Positions 1 through 9,067 of a stretch of 64,000 nucleotides of DNA are shown here, in pieces (positions within the stretch are counted from its first letter, which is position 1; each line of letters starts with the position of its first letter). The DNA is from Alkalihalobacillus deserti (GTDB lineage: Bacteria; Bacillota; Bacilli; Bacillales; Bacillaceae_D). Made by a program: the position numbers and the translations under genes. The notes below the pieces were generated by a model. The model had not been told where the DNA came from and did not search any database. It was given only the letters and a program-made list of their open reading frames with translations. The stretch covers positions 1 to 64,000 of the forward strand of contig NZ_JAJAFR010000004.1 in the NCBI RefSeq assembly GCF_020734105.1, in the 5' to 3' direction.

Positions 1-124
1 AAGATGAGATTTCCCATGGATTAATCCAGTAAGACCCCTTAGAGATGATGAGGTTGATAGGTCTGGTGTGGAAGCGTGGCGACACGTGGAGCTGACAGAT
101 ACTAATCGGTCGAGGACTTATCCA
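1..124 (+). rRNA. rrl: 23S ribosomal RNA, 3' end (partial)
   Basis: The first ~124 bases match the conserved 3' terminus of Bacillus 23S rRNA: the GGTTGATAGGTC stretch, GTGGAAGCGTGGCGACACG, and the end near CGAGGACTTATCCAA. The gene starts before the window. The 3' boundary is estimated by comparison with remembered Bacillus 23S ends and may be off by a few bases. It is followed by a ~117 bp spacer and a 5S gene, the usual 16S-23S-5S order. Confidence 0.93.
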
Positions 125-241
125 ATACTTTCTTTACGTCATATTTTGAATAAATATGAAAATGTTTCTATTTTGCATTATCTAGTTTTGAGAGAACCTT
201 GATTCTTTCAATGGTATTTTATAAAAAATACCTTATAATAG

Positions 242-357
242 TCTGGTGGCGATAGCGAAGAGGTCACACCCGTTCCCATGCCGAACACGGTCGTTAAGCT
301 CTTTTGCGCCGATGGTAGTTGGGGGCTTCCCCCTGTGAGAGTAGGACGTTGCCAGGC
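242..357 (+). rRNA. rrf: 5S ribosomal RNA
   Basis: This is a complete 5S gene of about 116 bases. It starts with TCTGGTGGCGATAGCGAAGA and ends with GTAGGACGTTGCCAGGC; the two ends pair to form helix I. The internal CCGAACACGG and GCGCCGATGGTAGT blocks are the conserved loop regions. No tRNA genes follow, and a terminator hairpin lies directly downstream, so this is the distal end of an rRNA operon. Confidence 0.96.
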
Positions 358-361
358 TGAT

Positions 362-391
362 AAAGTACAATCCAATGGGTTGTGCTTTTTT
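362..391 (+). terminator. rRNA operon terminator
   Basis: An imperfect hairpin (AAAGTACAATCC / GGTTGTGCTTT) is followed by a run of T, directly after the 5S gene. Confidence 0.8.
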
Positions 392-465
392 TATTCATAA
401 TGAATTTTTCCGATTATAAATAAAACTATTCGGACCTTAATCAACCATTGTCTAAAGAAGTCATT

Positions 466-493
466 TTGGTGAGAAACTTTATTATGATATAAT
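466..493 (+). promoter_or_regulatory. sigma-A type promoter of the HAD phosphatase gene
   Basis: TTGGTG (466-471), a 16 bp spacer and a perfect TATAAT (488-493). The predicted start near 500 would place the 13 bp hairpin at 505-542 at the very 5' end of the transcript. Confidence 0.55.
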
Positions 494-504
494 AGACCAA
501 TATC

Positions 505-542
505 AAGTCCCTCACACACCTTTAATAAAGTGTGAGGGACTT
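505..542 (+). promoter_or_regulatory. 5' leader hairpin before the HAD phosphatase
   Basis: A perfect 13 bp inverted repeat (AAGTCCCTCACAC, 505-517, and its complement at 530-542) with a 12-base loop ends 9 bases before the AGGAGG ribosome binding site. Only three T residues follow, so it is a weak terminator at best. Leader control or mRNA stabilisation is inferred. Confidence 0.6.
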
Positions 543-564
543 TGAAGCTTCAGGAGGGATTAAG

Positions 565-1341
565 ATGTCTGAGAAAAAAATAGTCTTTTTTGATATAGAC
601 GGCACTCTTTACAATGAAAATAAACAATTACCAGACTCGACAAAAAAAGCAATCCAAGACTTAAAAACAAAAGGACACTATGTTGCTATTGCAACAGGAC
701 GAGCCCCATTTCTCTTTAAAGATTTACGTGACGAATTAGGCATTGATACATATGTTTGTTTTAACGGTTCACTTGTTGTGATTGATAATGAAGTGGTTTC
801 AAAGACGTTATTAGATAAAGATTCATTAGATAAACTGATTGATTTCTCATCAAACAGGCAACATCCTTTAGTCTTTATGGATCCAGACGATATGAAAACA
901 AACATTGAAGCACACCCTCATGTTGAGGAGAGCATGGGTACATTAAAATGTTATCAACCAGGGCACGATGCTAGCTATTATGTAAATAGAGAGATCATGC
1001 AGACCCTACTGTTTTGTTCAGAGGGTGAGGAAGCACAGTATGTGAATTCATTTGCAAAATTTGATTTTGTTAGATGGCATCCCCTGTCTGTTGATGTGCT
1101 ACCTGTTGGCGGCTCAAAGGCAAAAGGTGTTGAAACGGCTATAAATCATCTTGGTTTCTCTAAAGAAGACGTGTATGCATTTGGCGACGGTTTAAATGAT
1201 ATAGAAATGTTGCAATTTGTGGTAAACAGTGTAGCGATGGGAAATGCGCATGGTGAAGTGAAAAATGCAGCTAAACACATTACAAAACATGTAAACGAAA
1301 ATGGAATCGAGCACGGATTAAAGATGGTTGGACTTCTTTAG
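565..1341 (+). CDS. HAD-superfamily (Cof/subfamily IIB) phosphatase
   Basis: This 258-residue protein is a Mg-dependent haloacid dehalogenase-type hydrolase, probably cytoplasmic and acting on phosphorylated sugars, nucleotides or cofactors. Motif I is FFDIDGTLY (nucleophile D10, acid D12), the ATGRAP segment carries motif II-type features, and GDGLNDIEM near residue 214 is motif IV. The large C2 cap between about residues 85 and 180 is typical of the Cof/YkrA/YidA group, and length fits. ATG 565 is preferred over an upstream in-frame start because AGGAGGG lies 6-7 bases before it. It looks like B. subtilis YkrA, but the exact orthologue is not certain. The gene is monocistronic, between its own promoter and a strong terminator. 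Confidence 0.88.
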   Translation: MSEKKIVFFDIDGTLYNENKQLPDSTKKAIQDLKTKGHYVAIATGRAPFLFKDLRDELGIDTYVCFNGSLVVIDNEVVSKTLLDKDSLDKLIDFSSNRQHPLVFMDPDDMKTNIEAHPHVEESMGTLKCYQPGHDASYYVNREIMQTLLFCSEGEEAQYVNSFAKFDFVRWHPLSVDVLPVGGSKAKGVETAINHLGFSKEDVYAFGDGLNDIEMLQFVVNSVAMGNAHGEVKNAAKHITKHVNENGIEHGLKMVGLL

Positions 1342-1348
1342 TCAAATT

Positions 1349-1396
1349 AAAAAAGGCACACGTATAGCAACCCTGCTGATACGTGCGCCTTTTTAC
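1349..1396 (+). terminator. terminator of the HAD phosphatase gene
   Basis: A strong hairpin (AAAAAGGCACACGTAT paired with ATACGTGCGCCTTTTT) ending in a T run begins 8 bases after the stop codon. Confidence 0.88.
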
Positions 1397-1399
1397 TTT

Positions 1400-2130
1400 T
1401 TCACCTTTAACTCGGATTACTTTACTTATTGCAGTTGGTCTTTTCAGCTAGTTAGTCTCTTTCTTGGTTTTTCTATTCTTTTGATAACGCAAACTATTCT
1501 TGTAGGAGTACTCTAGCTTGTTACCGTGTTGTCACGGCGCAATATCGTTCGGTCGTTGGTTTATAATTTTTTGAAGCGACAGTCTTAATCAAGTTGATGA
1601 ATATTATAAAGGATTTGCCTAGCTCTTACTTCATAAACAACTTGTTTGCCCTGGCTGTTCTGTATAACAATTCTTGCTGTTCATTTCATTCCTGCTTTCA
1701 TAAATCAGCCCTCGTTTACTCTAGAATAAAGCATAATTAATAGAAAGTTGATCATATTTAGATAGAAGCATGCTTTTAGTAAAGGAATAGATGCTTTATG
1801 ATTAAATAAAGCGGTTAAAATGACAAGGTAGATCTTATGAAAAATAACTATTCAATTATGCAAGCAACGAAGGTTGGTGGGGTAACCAGAACTCATTTCA
1901 GCTATTTTAAATCCGAATCTGCTCTCTAACACCTATTCTATAGAAGAAATGTCAAAACAAGAAGCCAACTACGAGATTAAAGTAAGCAACACTTAAGGAA
2001 ATTAACAAGGAATTCATGTCACTTGCAAAGCAACTATTATCGAAAACTATTGATAGATGAACCTTATGTACAATCGCTGAAACAAAGGCAATCATGTCAT
2101 AATTAAGAGAAGCTCTCTAAAGGATGAAAT
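1400..2130. other. 730 bp intergenic stretch with a possible gene relic
   Basis: No intact gene with a ribosome binding site is visible. From 1837 one frame reads MKNNYSIMQATKVGGVTRT and stays open for about 30 codons before a stop. This recalls the start of a MerR-type regulator (YSI-x2-A-x3-GVT-x-RT). Further short open runs in other frames follow to about 2090, as expected of an old, frameshifted pseudogene. The assignment is a weak inference. Confidence 0.25.
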
Positions 2131-2132
2131 AA

Positions 2133-3722
2133 ATGAAAATCAGTTTACGTCTAAAAATATTAGTCATGTCTTTTGTGGTTGTGGTCGTTTCAGTCATGAC
2201 AAGTGGCTGGATCATGGTTAACAATATTACCGATGCGTTTGAAAAAGAGATTGAAGAGCGTGCAGTTGCGATCGCAAGAACTGTGGCACAAATGCCAGAT
2301 ATTCGCAAATATGTTGGGGTGCAGGGCGGAGAAATGGAAATTCAACCAATTGCGGAAAGTACACGTCAAGCAACCAATGTTGATTATATTGTCATCATTG
2401 ATATGAATAGTATACGCTATTCTCATCCTTCTGAAGAGTTAATAGGGAAAGCCTTCGTTGGCGGCGATGAACGAGAAGCAATGGCTGAAAAGGAATATGT
2501 ATCAAGAGCTCAAGGTACTTTAGGAAACTCTATTAGAGCTTTTGTGCCGATCATAAGCGAAGGTGGAGGCGAACAAGTTGGAGTTGCGGTTGTCGGCATA
2601 TTAACTCCAACCTTTCAATCATTAATTGCTGCTTACAGTAACGATCTGCTCTTCTCACTTATATGGGGGTTATTTATTGGCTTGATCGGTTCCTTTCTTT
2701 TAGCTCATCATATAAAAAAGCAAACGTTTGGATTAGAACCACATGAGATTGCTAAACTAGTTGAGGAAAGATCAGCCGTTATGCAAGCGATGGACATCGG
2801 AATTATCGCTTTAGATGAAAAAAGTCAAATTACTTTTATGAATCGTTTAGCTAAGCAATACTTTCAAGGAGGGAAGAATAAAGGCTCTTTACACGTACAC
2901 GATATTTTTCCAAACTCATGGGAACATATGGTTGATCAATTGAAAAAGGAACGCAAAGAACAGTTGATCAATCAGAATGTTGTTCTTTTCGATAAAACCT
3001 ATCTTCTTTCTTTGTACCCTATTCAAGTTAAAGGAACATTAGTTGGTACGTTATTAACGATGATCGATAGGACAGAGGCGAATCGTATGGCTGAAGAACT
3101 AACCGGAGTGAAAGCCCTAGTTGACGCACTTAGAGCTCAAAATCACGAGTATATGAACAAGTTGCACAGCATTGCTGGATTGATTCAATTAGAAAGAACC
3201 GATGAGGCTTTAGACGTCATTCTTGATGAAACGGAAAATGAAGAAAATATGATTTTATTTTTAAAAGAACGCTTTAAAGATTATTCTCTTTCAGGCCTTT
3301 TATTAGGGAAACGATCAAGAGCGCGTGAGTTAGGGATTACGTTCAATATTAATCAAGCTAGTTATTTGAAAGGAATTTTTCATCGTTTAAGTTCAGGAGA
3401 TCTTGTGACGATTACCGGAAATCTTATTGAAAATGCTTTTGAGGCGTTTGGAACTCAAGCTGAAAGAAGGGTAGTTGAATGTCTAATACAAGGAGATGAA
3501 AATCATCTTCATATTAAGGTGAAAGATAATGGAAAGGGCATTACGACTGAAAATGAAGAGAAAATATTCGACTATGGCTTTAGTACAAAAGCAAAAGAAG
3601 GGCGAGGTATTGGATTAGCACTTGTCGAGCAAATTGTAACGGCTCACCATGGTGAAATAACAGTAGAGTCTGAAGTTAATGTCGGAACTGAGATTACAAT
3701 TAAAGCAAATAGAAGAGGGTAA
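2133..3722 (+). CDS. CitA/DcuS/MalK-family sensor histidine kinase
   Basis: This 529-residue membrane sensor is the kinase of a two-component system for C4-dicarboxylates. It has an N-terminal membrane helix (about 8-30), an extracytoplasmic PAS/CACHE-like domain with the family signature RYSHPSEELIGKAFVGGD (95-112), a second helix (about 172-192), a cytoplasmic PAS (about 210-320) and a Spo0B-like histidine box with H338 in QNHEYMNKLHSI. The HATPase domain has N box NLIENAFEAF (430-439), DNGKGI and GRGIGLAL. The start is set by AAAGGA 9 bases upstream. The response-regulator gene begins 5 bases after its stop. B. subtilis relatives are MalK, DctS and CitS. The next genes, a dicarboxylate carrier and a D-malate dehydrogenase, suggest malate or a related diacid as signal. 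Confidence 0.9.
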   Translation: MKISLRLKILVMSFVVVVVSVMTSGWIMVNNITDAFEKEIEERAVAIARTVAQMPDIRKYVGVQGGEMEIQPIAESTRQATNVDYIVIIDMNSIRYSHPSEELIGKAFVGGDEREAMAEKEYVSRAQGTLGNSIRAFVPIISEGGGEQVGVAVVGILTPTFQSLIAAYSNDLLFSLIWGLFIGLIGSFLLAHHIKKQTFGLEPHEIAKLVEERSAVMQAMDIGIIALDEKSQITFMNRLAKQYFQGGKNKGSLHVHDIFPNSWEHMVDQLKKERKEQLINQNVVLFDKTYLLSLYPIQVKGTLVGTLLTMIDRTEANRMAEELTGVKALVDALRAQNHEYMNKLHSIAGLIQLERTDEALDVILDETENEENMILFLKERFKDYSLSGLLLGKRSRARELGITFNINQASYLKGIFHRLSSGDLVTITGNLIENAFEAFGTQAERRVVECLIQGDENHLHIKVKDNGKGITTENEEKIFDYGFSTKAKEGRGIGLALVEQIVTAHHGEITVESEVNVGTEITIKANRRG

Positions 3723-3727
3723 AAAAT

Positions 3728-4387
3728 ATGATTAATGTTTTTATTGTGGAAGATGACCCAATGGTTTTAGAAGTGAATAGAGGTTTTTTAGAAAAAGTTT
3801 CACTATTTACACTGTGTGGGACGGCAACAAATGGAACTGATGCCTTAGCAGAAATTCAAGCAAATAAACCTGATTTAGTGTTGTTAGATATGTTTCTACC
3901 AGATATGTCTGGATTAGATGTATTAAAATCTATTCGAAATAATGAGATGAAGTGCGATGTGATTATGATAACAGCGGCTAGAGACACCGAAACGATCCAA
4001 AATGTATTTAGACTAGGAGCCGTTGATTACCTTGTTAAACCATTTCGGTTTGATCGTTTTAAGACAGCTTTAGAAACGTATCAGAAAATGAGAAGAAAGC
4101 TAAGTGATTCCGCCCCTCTTAATCAGTCCGACATCGACGAAATGAAGCAAATTCAGCAACGTGATCAATCGGTACCTAAGGGCTTAAGCGAGACGACGAT
4201 GAAACAGATACTTTTGAATCTGATTGATCAAACTGACCCCGTAACAGCAGAGGAATTAGCAAAATCGTTAGGGATGGCAAGAGTCACTGTACGAAGGTAC
4301 TTAGACCATTTAGAACAGTCAGGAAAAATTCAAGTACAAGTAAAGTATGGAAGTGTAGGACGCCCGAGTCATCACTATTTTATGTGA
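3728..4387 (+). CDS. CitB/MalR-family response regulator
   Basis: This 219-residue DNA-binding partner of the preceding kinase has an N-terminal receiver domain (1-120) with the acidic pocket D9/D10, phosphoacceptor D54 in LLDMFLPD, T82 and K103. A linker leads to a C-terminal helix-turn-helix (about 160-219) with EELAKSLGMARVTVRRYLDHL, the arrangement of CitT/DctR/MalR regulators. It is co-transcribed with the kinase (5 bp spacing). A terminator that overlaps its last codons ends the operon. The likely target is the dicarboxylate carrier promoter 300 bp downstream; this is inferred from neighbourhood. Confidence 0.9.
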   Translation: MINVFIVEDDPMVLEVNRGFLEKVSLFTLCGTATNGTDALAEIQANKPDLVLLDMFLPDMSGLDVLKSIRNNEMKCDVIMITAARDTETIQNVFRLGAVDYLVKPFRFDRFKTALETYQKMRRKLSDSAPLNQSDIDEMKQIQQRDQSVPKGLSETTMKQILLNLIDQTDPVTAEELAKSLGMARVTVRRYLDHLEQSGKIQVQVKYGSVGRPSHHYFM

Positions 4388-4408
4388 TAGTGGGGCGTTC
4401 ATTTTTTA
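4360..4408 (+). terminator. terminator overlapping the end of the response-regulator gene
   Basis: ACGCCC near 4360 pairs with GGGCGT near 4393, with further pairing of TCACTAT and ATAGTG inside, and a T run follows. The 5' arm lies in the last codons of the gene. Confidence 0.7.
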
Positions 4409-4691
4409 TTGTGGGAAAGTAAAATGTTCATTTTGTACTGCTGGGTAAGTAGATGCAACATTTTTTTGAGTGGGTAGAGCAGGGAACCAGGACTGTCGGT
4501 AGCAGGGTGAACCTTTTTTAAGACTTATTAAATAATATAATAGTAAAAATGATCATTCACAGCGGAATCGAATTCACAGTGAACCCAACTTAGAAGTGGT
4601 TATTCAATGTATTTCAATGAAATAGCGCATGAATCGGAATAGTACCAAATTCAAGACCAAAAAGACCAAAAAGAGCAGTATGTTCTAATTA

Positions 4692-4720
4692 TTGTCGTTA
4701 TATTGAAAGCGCTTTATAAT
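4692..4720 (+). promoter_or_regulatory. sigma-A promoter of the dicarboxylate carrier with built-in cre site
   Basis: TTGTCG (4692-4697), a 17 bp spacer and TATAAT (4715-4720). The sequence TGAAAGCGCTTTAT at 4704-4717 matches the CcpA cre consensus TGWAARCGYTWNCW at 13 of 14 positions and overlaps spacer and -10 box. That placement is expected to give catabolite repression by CcpA. The remaining ~300 bp upstream of this point, back to the terminator, shows no gene; it could hold regulator binding sites. Confidence 0.7.
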
Positions 4721-4814
4721 CAGAATAATTAAACTCTGCTTAATTAGAATGTGAAGCAGGTTAAATGGCGCTGTAACCGCAATGAATTGAGCGCAGAAAT
4801 AGGGGGGAATTAAA

Positions 4815-6461
4815 ATGAAAGCAAGTATTACTTCTGTGTGGAATCAATTATGGAGTTCACATAATCAATCAAAAAAACTACTCTTGTTTTCTTTACCAAT
4901 GAGATCGAAACAAAAGTTGGATACAATGGAGAATGAAAATTCAAAACAAGAAACTCCTAAACAACCAAGTTATAAAACGCCACAAAAGGTAGGGTTGTTT
5001 CTTGGACCACTTTTATTTATGGCGGTATTGTTATTCTTTTTTCCAGAAGGACTAAGCTATGAGGGACGAATGGTACTAGCAACCACTTTGTGGGTGGCAA
5101 CATGGTGGATCACAGAAGCAATTCCAATTCCAGTGACGTCACTACTACCGATCATTCTTTTACCGATTACTGGGGCTGTAAATGGAGATATGGTTACGGC
5201 GGCTTATGGTAATCCGATTATTTTCTTGTTTTTAGGTGGTTTCCTTATTGCACTAGCAATGGAAAAGTGGAATCTGCATAAACGTATTGCCTTGAATATC
5301 ATATCTGTTATTGGTACAAGTCCATCACGAATTGTTTTTGGTTTTATGGCAGCAACTGGTTTCCTGTCGATGTGGGTTTCAAACACAGCGGCTGTTATGA
5401 TGATGCTTCCGATCGGGACGGCAATCACGTATCAAGTAGCTCAAGCTCTAAAAAACAACAAAGAAAATTTAGCCGCTGAAGAAGAAAAGTTTTCAAAGGT
5501 GCTTATTTTTGGGATTGGATATGCTGGTACAATTGGGGGGCTTGGAACATTAATTGGTACGCCCCCCAATATCATTCTAGCAGCGACGATTCAGGAGTTA
5601 TTCGGAGTGCAAATCTCTTTCGCTGATTGGTTATTTTTTTCTGCTCCTGTCGTTGTTATTTTACTAATTAGTAGTTGGTTGTTTTTAACGAAGGTTGCAC
5701 ATCCAATTAAATTAAAGGAGCTACCAGGAGGAAAAGCACTCATTGACAACGAAAAGAATAAGTTAGGAAAAATTAGTTTTGAAGAGCAAGCGGTTTTAGC
5801 CGTGTTTCTATTTGCAGCTTTTATGTGGATTACGAGAACGTTCTTATGGGAAGGGCAAATTATTGCGATACCAGGTCTTAATGACACGATGATTGCGATC
5901 TTTGCTGCTGTTCTATTATTTTTAATTCCTTCTATTAATAAGGGAAGTCGTATTTTAGACTGGGAAGTGTCTAAAGATGTACCGTGGGGGATTCTGTTGT
6001 TATTCGGTGGTGGATTAGCGATTGCAGCTGGTTTTCGTGAATCAGGATTAGCCGATTGGATTGGTGGCCAGCTAACAGTTCTAGAAGGTGTTAATTTCAT
6101 TCTTATTATCGTACTCACAACAACATTAGTTTTATTCTTAACTGAAATTACGTCTAATACAGCAACTGCAACGATGATCTTACCTGTTTTAGCAGCACTT
6201 GGTCTTGCTTTAAACATTCATCCGTTTGCGTTAATGGTACCTGCAGCAATGGCAGCTAACTGTGCATTCATGCTTCCGGTAGGAACACCGCCAAATGCGA
6301 TTATTTTTGCAACTGGAAAAATAAAAATCATTGAGATGGTTAAAAACGGGTTCTGGATTAACATTTTAGCTGTAATCTTGATTACGTTTGCTGTTTACAT
6401 TTTACTACCACTCTTCTGGGGAGTTGATTTAACTGTTTTTCCATCTGAGTTTAGATCTTAA
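4815..6461 (+). CDS. DASS-family (SLC13, SdcS-type) Na+/dicarboxylate symporter
   Basis: This 548-residue inner-membrane carrier takes up C4-dicarboxylates such as malate, fumarate or succinate with Na+. Family signatures are the first SNT motif (MWVSNTAAVMM), GGLGTLIGTPPNIIL, then a second repeat with EITSNTATATMILP and ANCAFMLPVGTPPNAI. The pattern closely resembles Staphylococcus aureus SdcS, with about eleven hydrophobic segments. The N-terminus is about 25 residues longer than usual before the first membrane segment; ATG 4815 is kept because AGGGGGGAA precedes it, although ATG 4926 is an alternative without a good site. The cre-containing promoter and the neighbouring two-component system and D-malate dehydrogenase point to an inducible, catabolite-repressed diacid module. 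Confidence 0.92.
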   Translation: MKASITSVWNQLWSSHNQSKKLLLFSLPMRSKQKLDTMENENSKQETPKQPSYKTPQKVGLFLGPLLFMAVLLFFFPEGLSYEGRMVLATTLWVATWWITEAIPIPVTSLLPIILLPITGAVNGDMVTAAYGNPIIFLFLGGFLIALAMEKWNLHKRIALNIISVIGTSPSRIVFGFMAATGFLSMWVSNTAAVMMMLPIGTAITYQVAQALKNNKENLAAEEEKFSKVLIFGIGYAGTIGGLGTLIGTPPNIILAATIQELFGVQISFADWLFFSAPVVVILLISSWLFLTKVAHPIKLKELPGGKALIDNEKNKLGKISFEEQAVLAVFLFAAFMWITRTFLWEGQIIAIPGLNDTMIAIFAAVLLFLIPSINKGSRILDWEVSKDVPWGILLLFGGGLAIAAGFRESGLADWIGGQLTVLEGVNFILIIVLTTTLVLFLTEITSNTATATMILPVLAALGLALNIHPFALMVPAAMAANCAFMLPVGTPPNAIIFATGKIKIIEMVKNGFWINILAVILITFAVYILLPLFWGVDLTVFPSEFRS

Positions 6462-6489
6462 AGGGCAAACAATTATTATTTAAAAGGGG

Positions 6490-6548
6490 GATAGGATCTG
6501 GTTTAATTAATACGATATGTACGTATTAAACTAGAGCCTATCTTTTTT
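6490..6548 (+). terminator. terminator of the dicarboxylate carrier gene
   Basis: A long imperfect hairpin (GATAGG...CCTATC, with TAATACG/CGTATTA inside) is followed by TTTTTT. Confidence 0.8.
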
Positions 6549-6666
6549 ATGTTTTAGGAGAATACGTATCAATGTTTTTATCATATTCCTATCAAAGTCA
6601 ATGTTTGAGAGTTTAGAGTGGTGAGCTCTATTTTTAATTTACAGTAGATGTTAGGAGAGATCATTA

Positions 6667-7731
6667 ATGGAAAAAATTAAATTGTCAGTCATACCCGGAG
6701 ACGGAATAGGACTGGAGGTTGTTCCTGAAACGTTAAAGGTACTTGATATTTTAGCCGATATTCATGGAGGGGTAAAATTTGAATACGAAAGCCACCCGTG
6801 GAGTTGTGAGTATTATTTAGAGCATGGAGTGATGATGCCAACGGATGGAATGGAAAAAATCCATCAGACGGATGCCATTTATTTAGGTGCGGTTGGGAAT
6901 CCAAAGTTGGTACCGGATCATATCTCTCTTTGGGGCCTGCTTATTAAAATTCGGCGTGAATGTGAGCAAGTGATCAACATCAGACCAGCTCAATACATAA
7001 AAGGGGTTAAGTCTCCTCTTGCTGAACCGAATGAATTTGACTTTATTGTCGTCCGTGAAAATAGTGAAGGCGAATACAGTGAAGTAGGTGGAAGAATTCA
7101 TAGTGGTGACGATGAGATTGCGATACAAAACGCTGTATTCACAAGAAAAGCGACAGAGCGAACGATTCGTTATGCATTTGAATTGGCACAAAAACGAAAC
7201 GGGCGGGTGACGAGTGCGACGAAATCAAATGGGATTGTACATAGCATGCCGTTTTGGGACCAAGTGTTTAAAGAGGTCGGGCGAGACTATCCAAATATTA
7301 AAACAGAGAGTAACCACATTGATGCGCTATGTGCATTTTTAGTTTCAAAACCAGACCAATTCGATGTTATTGTCGCAAGTAATTTATTTGGAGATATTCT
7401 GACAGATTTAGGCGCTGCGATAATGGGTAGTATAGGGATTGCTCCAGCTGCGAATATAAATATTAACGGTAACTATCCTTCGATGTTTGAGCCGGTCCAT
7501 GGTTCAGCACCAGATATTATTGGGAAAAATATTGCTAATCCAGTAGGCCAATTATGGACTGCTAAGATGATGTTGGATCATCTTGGATTAGGAGAGTTAG
7601 GTTCGTTATTAATCCGGGCGATTAAAGAGACGATTGGAGAGGGAATAAAAACGAGAGATCTCGGTGGTACGGCTAATACACAAGAAGTGATTGATCATAC
7701 CATTTCTAAACTGTTGTCTTTTTCGAAGTAG
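6667..7731 (+). CDS. dmlA: D-malate / tartrate dehydrogenase (decarboxylating)
   Basis: This 354-residue NAD-dependent beta-decarboxylating dehydrogenase is predicted to turn D-malate into pyruvate and CO2; close relatives also use tartrate. It belongs to the isocitrate/isopropylmalate dehydrogenase fold. IPGDGIGLEV is at the N-terminus, SLWGLLIKIRRECEQVINIR carries the substrate-binding arginines, VVRENSEGEYSEVGGR is the diagnostic D-malate/tartrate segment, and NLFGDILTDLGAAI plus FEPVHGSAPDI complete the active site and NAD site. It is the type of B. subtilis YcsA and E. coli DmlA. AGGAGAG precedes ATG 6667. Its place after the carrier supports growth on D-malate or tartrate; which acid is used cannot be decided from sequence. 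Confidence 0.9.
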   Translation: MEKIKLSVIPGDGIGLEVVPETLKVLDILADIHGGVKFEYESHPWSCEYYLEHGVMMPTDGMEKIHQTDAIYLGAVGNPKLVPDHISLWGLLIKIRRECEQVINIRPAQYIKGVKSPLAEPNEFDFIVVRENSEGEYSEVGGRIHSGDDEIAIQNAVFTRKATERTIRYAFELAQKRNGRVTSATKSNGIVHSMPFWDQVFKEVGRDYPNIKTESNHIDALCAFLVSKPDQFDVIVASNLFGDILTDLGAAIMGSIGIAPAANININGNYPSMFEPVHGSAPDIIGKNIANPVGQLWTAKMMLDHLGLGELGSLLIRAIKETIGEGIKTRDLGGTANTQEVIDHTISKLLSFSK

Positions 7732-7736
7732 AAAGA

Positions 7737-7764
7737 AGGATCGGGGGTTCTACCGATCCTATTT
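7737..7764 (+). terminator. terminator of the D-malate dehydrogenase gene
   Basis: AGGATCGG and CCGATCCT pair over an 8-base loop; the T-rich tail is interrupted (ATTTGCTTTT). Confidence 0.6.
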
Positions 7765-7805
7765 GCTTTTAAATACGTCTATCTCACAGTAAAGGAAGGG
7801 TTCAA

Positions 7806-9020
7806 GTGATCGAATTACGGACAAAGGAATTTTGGCAGACAACGATTGCCCTTAGTATTGGTTCTCTATTGATTTTTGCAAATGTTTACTTTACACAGCC
7901 TATTTTACCGATTTTATCTGAGGAATTTAATGTATCAACTCTTGCTGCAAACATGACTGTTTCTCTCGTTATATTAGCATTAGGTTTGTCCTTGGTCTTC
8001 TACGGTCCTTTTTCTGATAGTGTTGGACGACGTGGGATTATGATTGTAACAATGGCACTTGCCACTGTAACGACGTTCTTAGCTGCATTCGTGCCAACGT
8101 TTGAATGGTTTATTGTTGTTCGCATATTACAAGGAATGTTTCTAGCGGGGCTGCCTTCTCTTGCTGTTGCTTATATTGGCGAGGAGTATTCGCAGAGTGC
8201 GCTTTCACTTGCCATTGGCATTTATATTAGTGGTAATACGATTGGTGGAATGTTTGGCCGCGCTTTTAGTGGGATTTTAACAGACATGATCAGCTGGCGG
8301 TTTGCCTTTATCGCAATGGGAATTGTTAGTTTGATATGCTTGATTTTTTTTATCGTATTACTTCGACCTTCTAAACAATTTGTTAGTAAAAGATTTAATT
8401 GGCAAGGGACCCTGAAAGACTATCGCTCTCACCTTGTGAATAGAGAATTAAGGTTAGCTTACCTGATTGGAGGCCTTCATTTTGGTATATTTGTTGGTCA
8501 CTTTAGTTATGTTACCTTTCTTTTAAGCAGTCCGCCTTATCAAATGCCTTCTAGTTTAATTGGCCTCTTGTTTTTAACTTATATTGCTGGGACGATTAGT
8601 TCTCCTCTTTCAGGGAAACTTGCAACGAAGCTGTCTAAATCTATTTGTATTGAGATTGGAATTCTCATAATGGTAATTGGTTTTATGATTACGTTAGCAA
8701 GTAGTATACCAGCCATTATTACAGGACTCTTGCTAAATTGTTTTGGCTTCTTTTTTGCCCATTCAACCGCTAGCTCTTGGGTGAGTAGCAGGGCGCAAAC
8801 AGCTAAAGCTAGTGCATCAGGATTATATTTAATTTTCTATTATATTGGGGGGAGTATTGGTCCTTTGTATTTAGAGCCCTTTTGGAATTTTTTACATTGG
8901 AAGGGGATTGTACTTGGAACGATCTGTATATTAATGATGACAGCATTTATAGGTTTAAAGATGAGAAAAATAGAATGTATGCACAATTCAGAGCCTATAA
9001 GAAGCATTAGCCATCTTTAA
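7806..9020 (+). CDS. MFS transporter (YnfM-like, 12 membrane segments)
   Basis: This is a 404-residue major-facilitator carrier with a GTG start preceded by AAAGGAAGGG. It has the N-terminal pattern FANVYFTQPILPILSEEF and the loop 2-3 motif YGPFSDSVGRRGIMI, which match the DHA1-type YnfM/YgaY group of drug or metabolite exporters. It lies 75 bp after the D-malate dehydrogenase behind a terminator, so it may not belong to that operon. Substrate is unknown. The C-terminal tail after the last helix is short and polar. Confidence 0.82.
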   Translation: MIELRTKEFWQTTIALSIGSLLIFANVYFTQPILPILSEEFNVSTLAANMTVSLVILALGLSLVFYGPFSDSVGRRGIMIVTMALATVTTFLAAFVPTFEWFIVVRILQGMFLAGLPSLAVAYIGEEYSQSALSLAIGIYISGNTIGGMFGRAFSGILTDMISWRFAFIAMGIVSLICLIFFIVLLRPSKQFVSKRFNWQGTLKDYRSHLVNRELRLAYLIGGLHFGIFVGHFSYVTFLLSSPPYQMPSSLIGLLFLTYIAGTISSPLSGKLATKLSKSICIEIGILIMVIGFMITLASSIPAIITGLLLNCFGFFFAHSTASSWVSSRAQTAKASASGLYLIFYYIGGSIGPLYLEPFWNFLHWKGIVLGTICILMMTAFIGLKMRKIECMHNSEPIRSISHL

Positions 9021-9067
9021 AGTTAAAAACGTACAATTACTTTCGATAAAGGTATACATTAAACAGG

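Noticed and set aside
5591..6217. A 208-codon open frame antisense to the dicarboxylate carrier
   Set aside because: It has no ribosome binding site, unusual composition, and lies wholly inside a well-supported membrane-protein gene; long antisense frames are common opposite such genes.
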